From: Bisporella sp. PMI_857
Taxonomy: Eukaryota > Ascomycota > Leotiomycetes > Helotiales > Helotiaceae
Direction: 5' to 3'
Length of the DNA: 64,000 bases
Assembly (NCBI GenBank): GCA_021307315.1
Contig: JAJSPD010000067.1
Location: 1 to 64,000, forward strand
In this document: in pieces, positions 44,458 through 56,332 of the stretch
Position numbering within the stretch: position 1 is the stretch's first letter
How the letters are laid out: each line of letters opens with the position of its first letter
The notes under the pieces: model-generated
What the model was told of the DNA's origin: nothing
Database searches by the model: none
The model's input: the letters and a program-made list of their open reading frames with translations, nothing else
Position numbers and translations under genes: made by a program

Positions 44458-44561
44458 ATGGGTTATTCCGACTCGATATCTGAAGGTAAACCCCATTCAT
44501 CGGTTTCATCCCTGTCTTCTAAGGGCTTGTCGATATACATTAGCACCAGAGTAGAACCCCA

Positions 44562-47192
44562 TTAGAATATACATACCAATATCGCCATCGCGTTACTATT
44601 AGGATCCAGATCAGCGGTGGGTCCTCTTCTTTCATAAGGTGGCACTATTATTCTGTCTTCATCTCTCATGACTTTTGCATTGAAAACTTCCACTTTTTTT
44701 GTCGCTACTCTTTCGAGCCCGATCGTATGTATGTCTGGCGCCTGGTGTCTTGCCTCCCTGCCGCCCTCATATAATTTGATCGAATCGCATGCCAACTCGA
44801 ACGCCAATGTATGAATATCATCTACCGGAGAGGGTACAGTATGTGAGGAGTTGCCATTCCAAGCAAATGCCTTCTCAATAGCCTTCCGTAGACGGACAGT
44901 ATATTCTGCTGTCAACGACGTGGTCCTAAACAGAGCATCCAATCCTAAAAGTCGACGTTCGGCGGGCCCAAAGCTCTCTTTTCAGCTCCAGGTTCAGATA
45001 TTCAAGGCTACGATCGACTTCCTGCCACGTGTCCCGGCGACCATGTGGATTCACGAGGCGATTCGAGAGTATTGCGAGCCGAAGCTCCTTGTCACAAGCT
45101 TTGGTGCTGGTGAGCCGCTTCAAATAGAGCATCTCGAATGCGTAGTTTGACTGTCCAGTTCCCTCGAAGTAAAAGCAACAGACGCCAATGACTCGATCGA
45201 TGAGTCCTATATCTCCGTTCTTGATGCCGTACTTCAAGGTCTTGTAGACGATCATCTGTTGAAGGTATCGAGCATGGCTGAGGAACTCCTCATCGACGGT
45301 GTTGTTGGCGTACTTCTCCTTGGATGGTCGCCAGGCTTGCGGTTCAAAAGCTGATCTGCGAACATCTTCTACTAGATCCATGAAACCTTTGGCATTCATG
45401 TCCTGAATTGCCTTGTCAACCTCATCCTGTTCTGAGGTATCGATGCCGCGCTGCTCGAGGCGAGTATAGAGAAGGCCAACAACTCGAGCGTCGAAGCTAT
45501 GAAGAACAAGCTCCTCAAGAACCTGAAAGGCTGCACGGTCTGCGGGAATATTCTTACGTCCCCAGAAGTTGATGTTATGGTAGAGTGTTGAAGCATCCTG
45601 CCGTTCCATATTTCCATAATGCGTTCTTTGCATGAGCCAGAGGAAATTCATGCGGAGGTGAAAGAGAGCAGCGACCCCTATTAGCCAGTCTTTTCGGTCG
45701 TATGCTGCAAATGCATCCACCTGTTCAGCCTGCATAGATCGGACAAGTGAAGAGTTTTCTGATCTCCGAATGCCAAGAATAGACGGTCGTCAAATTCCGC
45801 ATCATTTAGTTTGAACTGATGCTTGTAGATACTCTCTATACCTCGTAGGAGCCATCTAGTGTACCTTCATTGAAGAGGATCGGGCCAAGCGTCTTGCTGT
45901 CTGTCTTTCGAAGCTCGAGCAGCTCGACTGCTGGCATAGCGGGGTAAGTGATGTTGGAGTTTGCGAAGATGGATTTGACCGATTCTGGATATGCTGTTCG
46001 AATTGCCTCCACTATGAAGTAGGTGTCAATATTGGCGGCAGTCTCGTCGTATACTGCAGCACCAGGAGAGTATAGAAGATCCTCTATTGTCAGTGGAACC
46101 TCGCGGTGCAGCATTGACTTCTTCAATCCACCAGAAGGGATATCGGCTCCTCTGAAAACCTTTCCCGTTGTCACAGAGCGCATTTCTGCGTGGTTTGAAA
46201 TGAGCTGATGCTTGACACCTTCTCGATAATCGAAATTGTCATACACAACACAGGCATCTAACTGCTGACCATATCGACGGACTGTTCCCTGCTCGCGATC
46301 AGTCGACGTCTGTGCTGACTGGCGATGAAGATGCCTTTGCTTGTTCTGCCACGGTTTCAAGATGCTTGTGGACCCCTTTATAGCCTTCACAGAGCCCAAA
46401 CTGGTGAAATAGATCCAGAATACGTCGTTTCACTCCATTGGAATGCAGAAAGGCACCAAAGACGCGGGGAAACTTGTTGCTTCCTTCCGAGGCTCGAGAA
46501 TAGCAGAGAATCGATGTGATGATCGCAATTCTATGGTTGAATTTGGAAGGATCTCGTGGTGCTCGATCTTTTCTCTCTACTTTGGGCCCCATGAGACTAT
46601 TGAGCAGTCCATAGAGCATCGGAGCGCGAGTGTTGACTTCCTCACACATGTGCCCAAACTGCATGCCTCCAAGAATAACTTCGTAGTCCTCGAGTTTTTG
46701 GCTCTCTCCAAGCTGTTCGTCTAGCCCGAGGCCAGCCTGTGCAGCGTCCTGTTGTCCACGGTCGACTCGATAGGCACTGAACATCTCTCCGGCCTCTTCC
46801 AGTGCCTTCATTTCCTTCCGCAGCGCCTTCGCGGTGACAATTCCTGCCGAACCAGACGCGGGATGTTGCCGCAATGCCTCTAGCACCTCTGGCTGAGTGT
46901 ATATTGCGTCTGCAAGCCGTTTGGCACGTGTAGCAGGTCGATCTCCATAGCCATCATCTCCTTGGGTTGTCACATATACTCGGATGAACTCGGCGAGTGT
47001 CAAGTGGTGTTTGTTAGACATATATTTGCATATGTCGCTCACTCGACTTCCTGCCGTCCATATTCGAGGTCTTGTGTGTCTGCGACGGCGACCGGGCACA
47101 GTCGAAGCAGTAATTCGTGGACGTTCTTCTCTTCTTTCTGGAGTCGTCGGATTCAGTCGTGCACTCTGCCGGCGGGAGTTTTGATCTGACAT
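44562..47192 (-). pseudogene. DUF6589-type gene, frame-broken in about four places
   Basis: Consecutive minus-strand frames at 47192-46299, 46399-45836, 45735-44926 and 44942-44562 form one protein of roughly 860 residues. The joins near 46310, 45838, 45745 and 44940 change frame with no acceptable GT-AG intron. Recognisable marks are ACVVYDNFDYREGVKHQL, SVTTGKVF, LAFGDQKTLHLSDL and ALFHLRMNFLWLM, which I associate with DUF6589 proteins of fungi. The DN and GDQ motifs look like acidic active-site positions of an RNase H-like transposase, but that is inference. The N-terminus MSDQNSRRQSARLNP is basic. As it stands the gene cannot make a full product. Confidence 0.72.
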
Positions 47193-47349
47193 CTTCTAAA
47201 TTTCACTGGGCTTTGAAGCAGAGATAGAGGAATCGATTGATATTGTCTATGTGACTATACGATTGTTGGTTGTAGAGCAAAATGGAATTGAATGTGCTCT
47301 CATATAAAGCGTTTTTTCTCTTGATTCAGGCCTAAAAATCATGACACGG

Positions 47350-47430
47350 CTCTCAGGCCATTTGGTCGAGGAACTTACCGATTAGGTATAGTCAGGTCCG
47401 GTGCCTCGACACGACCATAATGGCCTGAGT
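47350..47430. repeat. Right subterminal fold-back
   Basis: CTCAGGCCATTTGGTCGAGG near 47350 pairs with CCTCGACACGACCATAATGG...CCTGAG ending near 47430; loop about 35 bp. It mirrors the left end. Confidence 0.85.
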
Positions 47431-47441
47431 GCCTGAGGTAA
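47420..47441 (-). repeat. Right TIR of RecQ/DUF6589 element
   Basis: Exact inverse of 41053-41074. Confidence 0.93.
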
Positions 47442-47858
47442 CGCCTGTCCTCCTTTTGTTGCACATCGCTTTGTTGGTATTATCCATAGCATGAAAATCC
47501 TTGATCTCAAGCGCCTTAAAAACAAATGTCAGGAGGACCATTCGGGCAGCTTGAGGCCGGATATGGTTCCATACCGACGTGAAACTGCATTAATGAAATC
47601 GGTCTTGCCATAATCCAGTGATGACAATGGTATCCAATCCAGTTGTCACCCAAGAAATGTCATCTTCCTTCCCATCCCATAGCACCGATGATCTAGAGCA
47701 TGGGTTAGGGTTAATATCGTCAATCGTCCCCACTTTTTCCTTGTGGTCAGCACGAACCTGCAGGTCCCACTTCAACGCTGACGCACCTTGAAAATTTAGT
47801 GTGCACCAGTAAATGCAGGTCATCAAGTGTGGATCTAAACAAAGCAGGTCATCGAGTG
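47442..47858. other. Spacer, no gene seen
   Basis: No supported gene. Probably truncated MULE interior toward the right. Confidence 0.4.
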
Positions 47859-48167
47859 GAGCTCTGTTAGAGGCCAAGCCCTGTAATGTCAGAGGCCGAG
47901 CCCTGTAGTGTCAGGGGCCGAGCCCTATAGTGTTAGGGGCCGAGCCCTATAGTGTTAGGGGCCAAGCCCTGTAGTGTTAGGGGCCGAGGTAAAGCCGTGA
48001 CAACTACAGGCTTGCTCATAAGGGATGTACTACTCTCCCTAAATTACCATACTTTTTTTGGCGATGCCCTAGAATACCATAAAAGTGGTATTTCAGTCCT
48101 ATGCCAACAAAAAGTATGGTAATCTAGGGTTTTGTGCACTTTTTGATGGTATTCTAGTCATTTGCCG
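47859..48167 (+). mobile_element. MULE right-end fragment
   Basis: Starts with six copies of the same 22-bp GCCCTGTAGTGTTAG repeat as 7581-7702, then modular end text (GGTATTTCAG, ATGGTATTCTAG) and the terminal ATTTGCCG at 48167. No left partner with the following TTAAAATAA as target duplication was found, so it is a truncated copy. Confidence 0.8.
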
Positions 48168-48747
48168 TTAAAATAATTAACGAATTAGCCACAAGACAGT
48201 AAAATTTTATATAAAAATGCACCTAAAAAGCTTGTATTTTATTCCCATATGCATTTAAAGAGGTTTTCCCATCTACCCACTATAGTATCGACTGTTCCGG
48301 GCCGTCATTCCCATATCTAGAGGTTTTCATATAAGGGGTTTTCATATAACCAGTTTCGACTGTATCCTAAAACTGAGCCCAATTGATATCTTTCCAGATC
48401 CTAATAATTCCCTTCCTTAGTCTTCACAAGTGTCGATAGCATCAATGCGCCAATAAATACGAAGGCTGCTGCCGATTCGGACGTTCCATATCCAGGAAGA
48501 ACATAGATTGCTACGAACAGCGCGGAGTCTCTTGGCCATAGCATTGACCTCAAATCTCTCCAACCCCAATGTTGTTGCTGCTATAATCCCAATTATCCAG
48601 CCAAACACCCCTCTCTAGCGATCTTCTATGACTATACTTCGAGCGACGAAGCCTAGACCAGGAGCGCACCACATCAATCCTGAACATCCGCACTCTATCG
48701 CAGATATATTCGACTCTACAACTCATCATCCGCATCAACTCAACAAT
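48168..48747. other. Intergenic, no gene seen
   Basis: Contains a repeated AGGTTTTC(A/C)(T/C)AT motif near 48320-48350. Short minus-strand frames at 48417-48738 lack support. Confidence 0.4.
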
Positions 48748-49023
48748 TTATAACGATCCGTTGCTCTCCATACTCGACACGCTATCCGCGGTTGCTAGAC
48801 TCACACGCACATTGCTGCCAGCATAGATGGGGCTTCGCTGCTTCGCTGAATTTAATGCGGCGTCCATTTGCTTCCTGGTATGTTGGTGCATTGTTCGTGC
48901 GTATGTGGAGAGATCAGGTGGCGGCGAGCCTATCTCGTAATCAGGAGAGGAAAGTTGGGAGAATGTAGAATACAATGATTCAGAAGACATGGGATGGTCA
49001 AATGACTTGGTAACATGCGACAT
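48748..49023 (-). CDS. Small conserved-looking fungal protein, 91 aa
   Basis: Starts MSHVTKSFDHPMSSESLYST and contains SYARTMHQHTRKQMDAA-type text (here STYARTMHQHTRKQMDAAL), a segment I have seen in short, widely conserved ascomycete hypothetical proteins. The C-terminus is Ser-rich. ATG 49023 was chosen over the longer frame because the upstream part is not Met-initiated. Divergent from the RING-like gene. Function unknown. Confidence 0.65.
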   Translation of the reverse strand: MSHVTKSFDHPMSSESLYSTFSQLSSPDYEIGSPPPDLSTYARTMHQHTRKQMDAALNSAKQRSPIYAGSNVRVSLATADSVSSMESNGSL

Positions 49024-49462
49024 GTTGATATCAGTATCAGTACGTGATATTTTGAGTAAGGTTATTTGTTGATCTAGAGAAACTCTCGGAAATTTTAGCA
49101 CCCTTCGTCCCTTTTACCAAGCTTTCAGGAGCTCTGCGGACTGGCTTTGAGACTAAACCATACTCTAGAAGACATTGATGTCACCGGATGGTTAGGTTGC
49201 GCCGTTTCCAAGGAAGATCATGGCTGGTGGTGACGTCATTACCAATTGTCATGCGACGCGGGAAAAGTTTCTTTTTGGTAAGGTCCCCATGCATTTTGTT
49301 AACAGGGCCTAATCGCCTGATCAAGCTACAGTAAACGCAAAGACTGACGTCATCAGTCAAATAAGCTGTTTGCAACTCCTCCCAGGCACCCATAATACAG
49401 AACCACCCCAGTGCAAGGCTGACGACAATCTTGGAATCTCGCCCGAATATGGTCACCAAATA

Positions 49463-50199
49463 ATGAGGCCCCACAATCAGCTCGATATGCAATCGCCGGT
49501 AACATCAAAGGCTCGATCTTTTGAAGATTCGAGACTCCTTCCACCACATCCCACGGCCTTGTTTGATCAATCGGAGACCTTGTCGAATTTCGACGACTTG
49601 GGCCATCGCAAGATTAATAGCAATTATACGTCAGGACCCGCCACTGATGTACCCCAAGAGCTATCCGCCTCGTCTCCTATAAGGTGGAAGCAGCTAGTAG
49701 GAGACGCAAGAATAGATAAAGAAGAGTTAGACGCGACAGAGCCTCATGTATGCCCCAGCGGCTTCCTTTAAGAGATCGGGTGCTAATGAGATGTCAGGCG
49801 CAAGTCTTAGAGACATTTAAGAATCCAGCTGCAGTTGCCAGCTTTTATAAGATATCACTTCCAACATGCCAATTATCTCGAATCGCAATCATGACCACAG
49901 GATTGTACTATATTACCGAACAGTCTGAAGAAAGTACTCACAGAGAGGCTGAAGCGGATGCTAACTTTGCTCTGAGACGCCGGATTTTCAGACTGCCCTG
50001 CGTGTCTCCCTCAGAAGGGCAACAAATCTGTTGTGCTTTCTGTGAGGGTGAAACCCAAATGACAAGGTCTTACGCCTGTACGCAGTGTCTTCGTGGCATT
50101 TGCCAAATCTGTGTTGCTCGATTGATGGCGAAGAAATGGTCGAGAAGGAGATGTCCATGGTGCTCTGCCGACGGCGCCCAATTTCAGCCGAACCATTAG
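49463..50199 (+). CDS. RING-like zinc-finger protein, 228 aa
   Basis: Two exons, 49463-49747 and 49798-50199, joined in phase across a 50-bp intron (GTATGC donor, TGCTAAT branch, CAG acceptor). The N-terminal 95 residues are Ser/Pro/Asp-rich and likely disordered. The C-terminus has eight Cys in CCAFCEGETQ...CTQC...CQIC...CPWC spacing with no conserved His, like an atypical RING or C4C4 zinc domain, so an E3 ubiquitin-ligase-like or protein-binding role is possible. ATG 49463 follows a TTG-led open frame. Confidence 0.68.
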
Positions 50200-51343
50200 T
50201 CACTACTAAACCATCCCTCGATCTACGAAATGACGAAACTATCCATTAAACGACGCCTTTGCAACATCTTAACAAGAACGACTTCGTAAGACCACTGACA
50301 AGCGGCATAAGTGTATCGCGCTTAGTTGAAGGGGTTTGGTGTGTGAGTGTGGGCTTCGGAAGAAGTGGACTGTCTAAAGGAGATTATCCTTCTGTCTGCT
50401 AGTCCCAACGCAGGAGCAGGTACGGCCGGGAAGCGGCGTTCAAAGCGAGGAGGATAGGGGGATCAGATGTATGGTTGAAACATCACATAAGAAAGTGAAG
50501 ATATTGACATCGGAAGGAGACAAGAGGTGGAACGTCTTCATTGGAAACATTTCGTGGATTATATAGTAAGGCGCTGGTTCATGGGGCATCCTAGTATCAT
50601 TTATTATATCGTACAGTTTCCTCAGATCCTTTGTGTCCCAAAAGAAAAAGGACCCCCCAAAGAAGGGCCTCCCAATGCTGATGCAGGCTTGCCCACGGTT
50701 ATGCAATTGCTCGTTTCTCTTTCAGGCGGCCTATCGCTCTGCTGAATTCATATATCATCTTATCGTACATTATGTTGTTGTCGCGGAACGTTCCTGCTTC
50801 CTCCATTGCCATCGCCAGCCGTTTTGGTCATGTCGTAGTTGGCCGCCGAATGAAGCCGCAGTCCCAGATAGAGGCAGAGAAAGTCCATGTAGCTACGGAG
50901 GTTGAAAGCAGATCACTCTCCCCGCGTTTACATGTCAAGGATCGCCTTGGCACACTATCTTAACTGTATCATCTTTGGCCATAATCAGTGTAGTAGTTAA
51001 GTTATCATAACAAAGAGATTCAATTCCAGAGTACATGGTGGCCAACAGCCGGATGCCCGCGCCTTACAGAAATTTGTTGGCTATGACCCGTGCACGGTCA
51101 AGATAGATGGGTCATAAACATTCTTTCCGCGTAAGGAACCCCGTCCGCAAAAAGCTGTAGATCTTCTCTTGCTCCATTCTAATGCCTTTGACGTCTGGAC
51201 GCGTTTCCGGCTCGACTGACGTGTCAATCCCGTGCCATCCATCTTGTCCTTCCTCCACACAACTACCGATTCAAGGGTTCACTAATTGATTGCTGGTATT
51301 TTTCGGCCTCCCGATCTAATACGGTATTCCGTATTCCACTTTC
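50200..51343. other. Intergenic, no gene seen
   Basis: No frame here has splice, motif or composition support. Confidence 0.45.
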
Positions 51344-51540
51344 GTAGTAGTAGTAGTAGTAGTAGTAATTTCATTAACGCCGGGAAAGCAAGTCCCAGAG
51401 GCACAGTCGAAGGTCCGCTAAGCCTATTCTAGCTACGTCCAAACTCGGTTCTAAGCCCGAAAACAGCAATACCTACTGGTAACGCGCTCTCCGCGCGCCG
51501 ATGCCCTGAAACGGGCGGATGAATGTTGTCTTCAATCGAT
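51344..51540 (-). mobile_element. LINE 3' end with (GTA)n tail
   Basis: The GTA triplet run (51344-51368) is the complement of an (ACT)n LINE tail. The following text reads, on the minus strand, GGACTTGC...CCGGCGTTAATGAAAT, paralleling GCCGGGCGTAATAAAAT before the tails of the LINEs at 24.6 and 26.4 kb. Extent to the right is uncertain. Confidence 0.75.
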
Positions 51541-51743
51541 CAAGCAAGCATATACAGGAAAGAAGTACGCTCAATGGCACGATGTCATTAAAATCTAAGT
51601 TCTGACCTAATATTGAGTTCGAACGTCCCCTGCCGCCTTACTTTTTTATTGATCAGCTAATATTTTACTGGTCAGCTAATAAAAAGAGGAAGTTTAAAAG
51701 CTAAATAATGATCTCGCACGTTTCCCCGCTATTGTGCCATTAT
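51541..51743. other. Spacer, no gene seen
   Basis: AT-rich, nothing recognised. Confidence 0.4.
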
Positions 51744-51907
51744 GGTATATGGTCATGTAATAGTACTAGACTATATTGGGACTAGCGTGAAACCGAGGAG
51801 CCTTAAGCTTCTCGACCTCGCGCTTCTTCCTTCTTCAGACATAACAACCACGAATACAGGAAACCCCTTTATTCTATGTCTCACCCCCCCCCCCTGGGAT
51901 ACCAACA
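51744..51907 (-). mobile_element. LTR fragment matching 7776-7941
   Basis: Near-identical to the solo LTR at 7776-7941 from GGTATATGGTCATG to GATACCAACA. The first bases of the LTR (TGTC) and a target duplication are missing, so it is truncated or the flank was altered. Confidence 0.88.
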
Positions 51908-52013
51908 GGATGAATGGGCCTAATTTAGTATTCGGCGTTGAAGACCAGTTGAAGGGGCTAGTTGGTGGGATGGAATGAGTGGAATGCGACGAACCACCTA
52001 GAGAAAAGGTGGA

Positions 52014-52325
52014 TTAGGGTTGGTAATGTTCAGTTGCGGTGTGAGTGGATGAAGAATCACCTATGCTAGTCATGAGGCTAGCTAGGTCGTCTATGTCGTC
52101 GATACGCGGCGGTGAGGCTACAGATACATTGATATTCTAGTCGATTTTGTAGAGCACCTGGTTTGCATCATTGGGAGCCGTGGCGTTTGCTGCCTTAACA
52201 AAGTATTCGGATGGTTCTTCTCTTAATTTTTGCGTGAGTAGAATGAGGGAGCTTGAGTTGGAAGGAAGACCAAATATGATGGGTGTGTCTTTGAAGACAA
52301 TTTGACATAGAAGTTCCTGCGATTT
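52014..52325 (-). pseudogene. Unidentified coding remnant
   Basis: Minus-strand frame of about 99 codons (QELLCQIVFKDTPIIFG...RIDDIDDLASLMTSIGD...) with one internal TAG and a final TAA at 52014. Composition looks coding, no family recognised. It abuts the LTR fragment and could be part of a retroelement or a host gene tail. Confidence 0.4.
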
Positions 52326-52578
52326 ATTTCAGTTTATAAAAAGCCAGGGTTCGAAGGACGGGCTAGAGTGGCATCGGTTAAAGAACATGACTTATCTCGA
52401 AGTAGAGGTGTCGTTCATTAATAAGCAATATCTTCCTTTCTATGAGCCATGCAGGCTCAGATGTTAAGTTTGAATGCCCCTCATCTTAAAGCCATGTCCT
52501 TGTCATTAGATTCATTAGATTCATTAGCCATTGGAAGGGACTAAATTTTACCCTTTGTCGGCAGATAAATAAAGCTTA

Positions 52579-53321
52579 TTAACTGGCCTGCGGTTTCATG
52601 TTTGACAGCTTTCGTAACTGGGCAGCATAGTCAGGAGCTGATCGGGTTCGAATATCATATTGGCGAATCAGTGTAGCCGTAAGAGCAGAAGTGTCTGGAA
52701 GGTGATGAAAAATTAGAAAGGCTATTTGTAGCGAGCCAAACAACTAACTCTGCTCTCCCCATCTAGCTATCGTTTCCAGCTCAAGTCCCTTAAGCCTTTC
52801 CATTTCTACGAGCTGTCGCTCGTCTGGGCGGAATCGGAGATCCTCCATAGTAATGCTTTGTAGAAGATGGAGTCCTTCTGAAGATCGGAGTCGTGATAGT
52901 TGGACGTAGTTAGAACAGTATTTCTTGTGAGCATCTTGACCTTTAGCGCTTGGGTCGTGTTTGAGATCAAGGACCGCAGTCGTGAGCGTCGATCCTTGCA
53001 CTTTGTAATCTGTCAGGCTAAATGCAGGGCACATAGGCACCTGTCTTCTTCGTACGGATTGGCCTTTGACGGTGATAGACCTTTCTAATGGGAAGACAGG
53101 GATGATCTTGGCATCGAGGCCGTCGAACTTAGAGTACTTTGAATTGTCTCGCTGGAATAAAACACACGCTGGAGGTTTTGTGCACAAAATGTACAGATCA
53201 TCCATCTCGAAGAACTCAGCTGATAGGCACATAATTAGTAGCGTGCCATGTCATGAATGGTACAGAGGTATACCGGTTGGGTCAACAACGATGCCTAGGG
53301 CAATACCACGCGCACCATTTA
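52579..53321 (-). pseudogene. C-terminal piece of a Pif1/Helitron-type helicase
   Basis: Minus-strand frame from 53321 contains NGARGIALGIVVDPTG, one in-frame TGA near 53249 (TGG to TGA is likely), FEMDDLYILCTKPPA, the superfamily 1 motif TDYKVQGSTLTTAVLDL and YVQLSRLRSSEGLHLL. The final exon (52694-52579) joins after a 54-bp GTTAGT...CCAG intron (52695-52748), so the tail reads on to AQLRKLSNMKPQAS. The N-terminal ATPase motifs are absent because a hAT element begins at 53322. A Helitron origin is likely because such Pif1-like tails are common in fungal Helitrons, but no Rep domain or Helitron end is visible. Confidence 0.75.
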
Positions 53322-56300
53322 CAGTCTTGGGCATGGGGTATGAGAAAACCCGGCGTACCCGGGGTAACGGCGAGCCGGGTACCGCCCCATACAAATTTAT
53401 AGGGTAGTATACCCGCCCTACTGTTTTTTGACGGTAACCGGGTTTCATCCGTACCCGGGCGACTTTTGTGATTGCCTAATTAGGCAATTTTAAGGATTAT
53501 TTTGAAGTGTTTTGAGATATTTAAGAGAGTAAGAGTAGCATTAAAGTACGAATATAAAGTCAATTTATTAGCTCAGAACCCATAGCAGGTTCCTCTTGCC
53601 TCTGTATCACTCTTCCTTCATCATCCACAAGTGGCGAATCATCCTCTTCTTCAGTATTATCGTCATTCTCTCCAGGAGGCAAAAGACCCCAGCTTCTTAA
53701 ACATAGAACATAGCGTATATTCTCACTGACGATCCGAGTCCTTTTCTTTGATACTAAATTACCAGCTTGACTAAATACCCTCTCAGAGGGTGCCGATGTT
53801 GCAGGGATGGCTTGAAAATCACGAGCCATTTGGGCGATAATTGGAAAATCGTACACCTTGCTTTGCATATAAGCTTGTTGTTCTTCAGGGCCTGTTTTAC
53901 GGTTGAGCAAGGCCTCTGCAAACCACCGATCAACTTCAGTTGCACCGCCGGCACGTAGAGGCAATATAGGAAGAGGTTGCTCTGCAGCAACAAAGTCATC
54001 AAATCCATAAAATGGATCTTCTCTCCAATCATCTTCTAGTACTGGCTCATGCTCATCAGGCCCTTCATTTCCAGCTTGCTGTCTGTCCCACTCGGCCAAC
54101 TGGGTTTGCCTCCTTTGATAACAACTGTAGACATGCTGAAAGTGCGCCTTTTGCTAACTTATAAGTCGAGTTATTAGTTCCTCCGTCATGATCGAAAAGA
54201 AACTCTAGAACGCGAAGCTTGTAGCGTGGATCACAGAGAAGTGCAACGGCAGAATGACGAGTTTTAAGGGCTTTTTTGAGGTAATTCGAGAGAACACCAT
54301 GTGCGGCTGTCGCAGCTTCTTTAAGAGTCTTCTCTTCATCTTGTTCTTTCCAGATGTTTAATTGTTGAATTAAGGAGATATAATCAGGGATAGTATTATG
54401 CAAGGTTGGATATTTCTCAGCTTGCGAGGCAATCGTAGGTTTATAGAAGAGGTTGAAAAAGCGGTCCATTTCTCGTAGTTGCTCCCAATCATCGTCCGTA
54501 GGAGTTACGTTCTCTCGGACTGATTTATCCCATTGTTGATCCTTTAAAACACGTCGAATTGCCCCCTCCAGCTGTAATGCTGTCTTTAATAACTTGGCTG
54601 TAGAATTCCATCGTACTGGCATATCACACAAGAGTTCTCTCCAGTCGATACCAAGGGTCTTACATGCTGCTTTTAGCTCTGATCGAGGAAGTCGTCGTAG
54701 TCGGAATATGAGCGAAAGTGAGCGTATTTTAAAGAAAGAAGAGCGCTCCCAATTAGGAGGAAGAGAGGCCTCATTGGTGTTGTGCACATACTCGTGTCGA
54801 TGCTCTTGAGGTTGAGCTTTAATTGCTTTCAGGGCTAGAGGATTAGCTAAGTCCTTGTAATTTAGGTATAACTTACCTGCTTGTACAGCAATGTTATAAA
54901 CATGAGCACAACACCTAACATCTCCCTTAACTCGATTAAACCTGCAACAAAAGAAGTGCTTTTCGCGGCCACTTAGGAGATTGTAACGCTCTTCTACAAC
55001 AGCTTCAAACTCCTCTAACATTGTATCGTTTGGAGACGCATTATCCCGAGTAACCGAAATAACAGCACAGGTGATTCCAAGTCGGTCAGTCACCTCTAAG
55101 AGCTTTGTACAGAGATAATAGCCATCATGGCAAGGATCTGTTAACTCAATAATATCAAGGACAGTTGAAAACATAATGCCAGCACGCGTTCTCCCATGTC
55201 CAGTGACAGCAACGTATTGACACTTGTTACCTCCATCCCATGCGTCTGTAGTCAATGCAATTCGCCCACCTTGTTCGATAAAGCCTAATAGTTCGTCTCG
55301 CTTTGTATTTTCTCCTGCACTGTAGTCTGATATGTGCCAATCAACTCATTGAACAAGACTAATCTCTCCCTCTAATACGTCCGATCCTCTACTTACCTCC
55401 GACCCTGCGACTCCCACATCCCATACATGCCAGCATCACGCCTTTGCCGAGCCCTTAGCACCTGACATCCTGCACCTGACAGCCACATATCTCTTCTTCA
55501 AATCCCTCATAAGTGTTGCCCTCGAATAAGCTTTGTTTTAGGACTAAGAAAATTGAAAAGCTCCTTAGTCTCAGGCTGGTCGACAATTGAGAAAGAGAGG
55601 TTGTTCTTAATGATCCATTGAAGGAGAAGATTACGGAAGCGTTCATCATGTGTTTGATCCTCTTTTGGCCTATTAAAAAAACTAACAGTAGGCGTGCCTC
55701 CCTCTACAGCCCTCCTTTCTTTAAAGGCCTGAAGTTCCTCGGCGTTTGTAGGGATCCCGGGGTGGCATTTGCGATAATGGATATTATAATTATTGGTTCC
55801 AGAGAGAGAACGTCCAATAACCTTCGAATACGTACATCCTTGCTGTGTACAACGTATCTCCATTTTTGTATGGTCTTCATCAAGGGCATGCCGAGTATAA
55901 TTCGGGTGGACGCCTGAAAACATGAAAGCCTTAGTAATAGGCAGAGGAGGGGCTTTCTTGCGACGGTGAGGTGGAAGTGACTGCTCTATATTTGTTGCAG
56001 TTAGAGTCCTTGGACGCTTCGGTAATTGGCCCTTTCGAGGAAGAAGGGGAGGCCGTGGGAGGATATTTTGCTGATCCATACTTGCTTCATAAATCCAGGT
56101 CTTGATTTGAGTGTTTCTAGGTGGGAAAGAAAATTTTTGATTAATGAGAAATGGAGCTCTCTGATTGGTTTACGGAGCGGATTAACTACTTCCGAGGTCA
56201 CGTGTTCGGGTACCCCGGGTGCCACCCGGAAACCCAGGGTATGTGGGGTGCCCGCCCGGCCCTGAAATGTAGGGTCCGGGTACCGCCCTATATTCTCAAT

Positions 56301-56332
56301 ATCCTATCCGAAATACCCCATGCCCAAGACTG
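53322..56332 (-). mobile_element. hAT element (3,011 bp), degenerate
   Basis: Ends CAGTCTTGGGCATGGGGTAT are inverted and identical for 20 bp. GGGTACCCGGG-type repeats lie inside both ends. The interior encodes a broken hAT transposase. The 8-bp flanks (ACCATTTA and GCCAAGAG) do not match: left is Helitron helicase, right is MULE, so the element marks a rearrangement breakpoint. Confidence 0.88.
53560..56079 (-). pseudogene. hAT transposase with BED-type finger, frame-broken
   Basis: Segments (minus): 56079-55507 with a BED-like zinc finger (CTQQGCTYSKVIG...IHYRKCH), 55260-54065 with the catalytic part (IALTTDAWDGGNKCQYVAV, VTRDNASPND, DMPVRWNSTAKLL), and 54099-53560 with the hAT dimerisation tail (FQAIPATSAPSERVFSQAG). 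The first and second parts are separated by about 250 bp of uncertain, partly non-coding text; the second and third by a frameshift near 54125. The dimerisation domain is well preserved. Not functional as read. Confidence 0.88.

Larger units (their letters stand above)
41053..47441. mobile_element. TIR-bounded element with RecQ-like helicase and DUF6589-type gene (6,389 bp)
   Basis: The 22-bp segment at 41053-41074 (core CCTCAGGCACTCAGGCCAT) is the exact inverse of 47420-47441. If the TIR proper is the 19-bp core, each end is flanked by TA, which would fit a 2-bp duplication, but TTA/TAA palindromy makes the boundary ambiguous. Each end also has a subterminal fold-back sharing CTCAGGCCAT. Inside are exactly two genes, convergent: a plus-strand RecQ-like helicase and a minus-strand gene of DUF6589 type. 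The arrangement suggests a DNA transposon whose transposase-like and helicase parts are separate. This is inference from structure; no mechanism is shown. Confidence 0.75.

Noticed and set aside
44926..46399. Treating the frame changes of the DUF6589-type gene as introns
   Set aside because: The segments between the frames lack GT-AG pairs long enough for fungal introns and the homology continues with only a base or two shifted, so frameshifts are more likely.
50440..50963. Several 60-90-residue frames on both strands
   Set aside because: No motif, no splice support and overlapping each other; typical chance frames.
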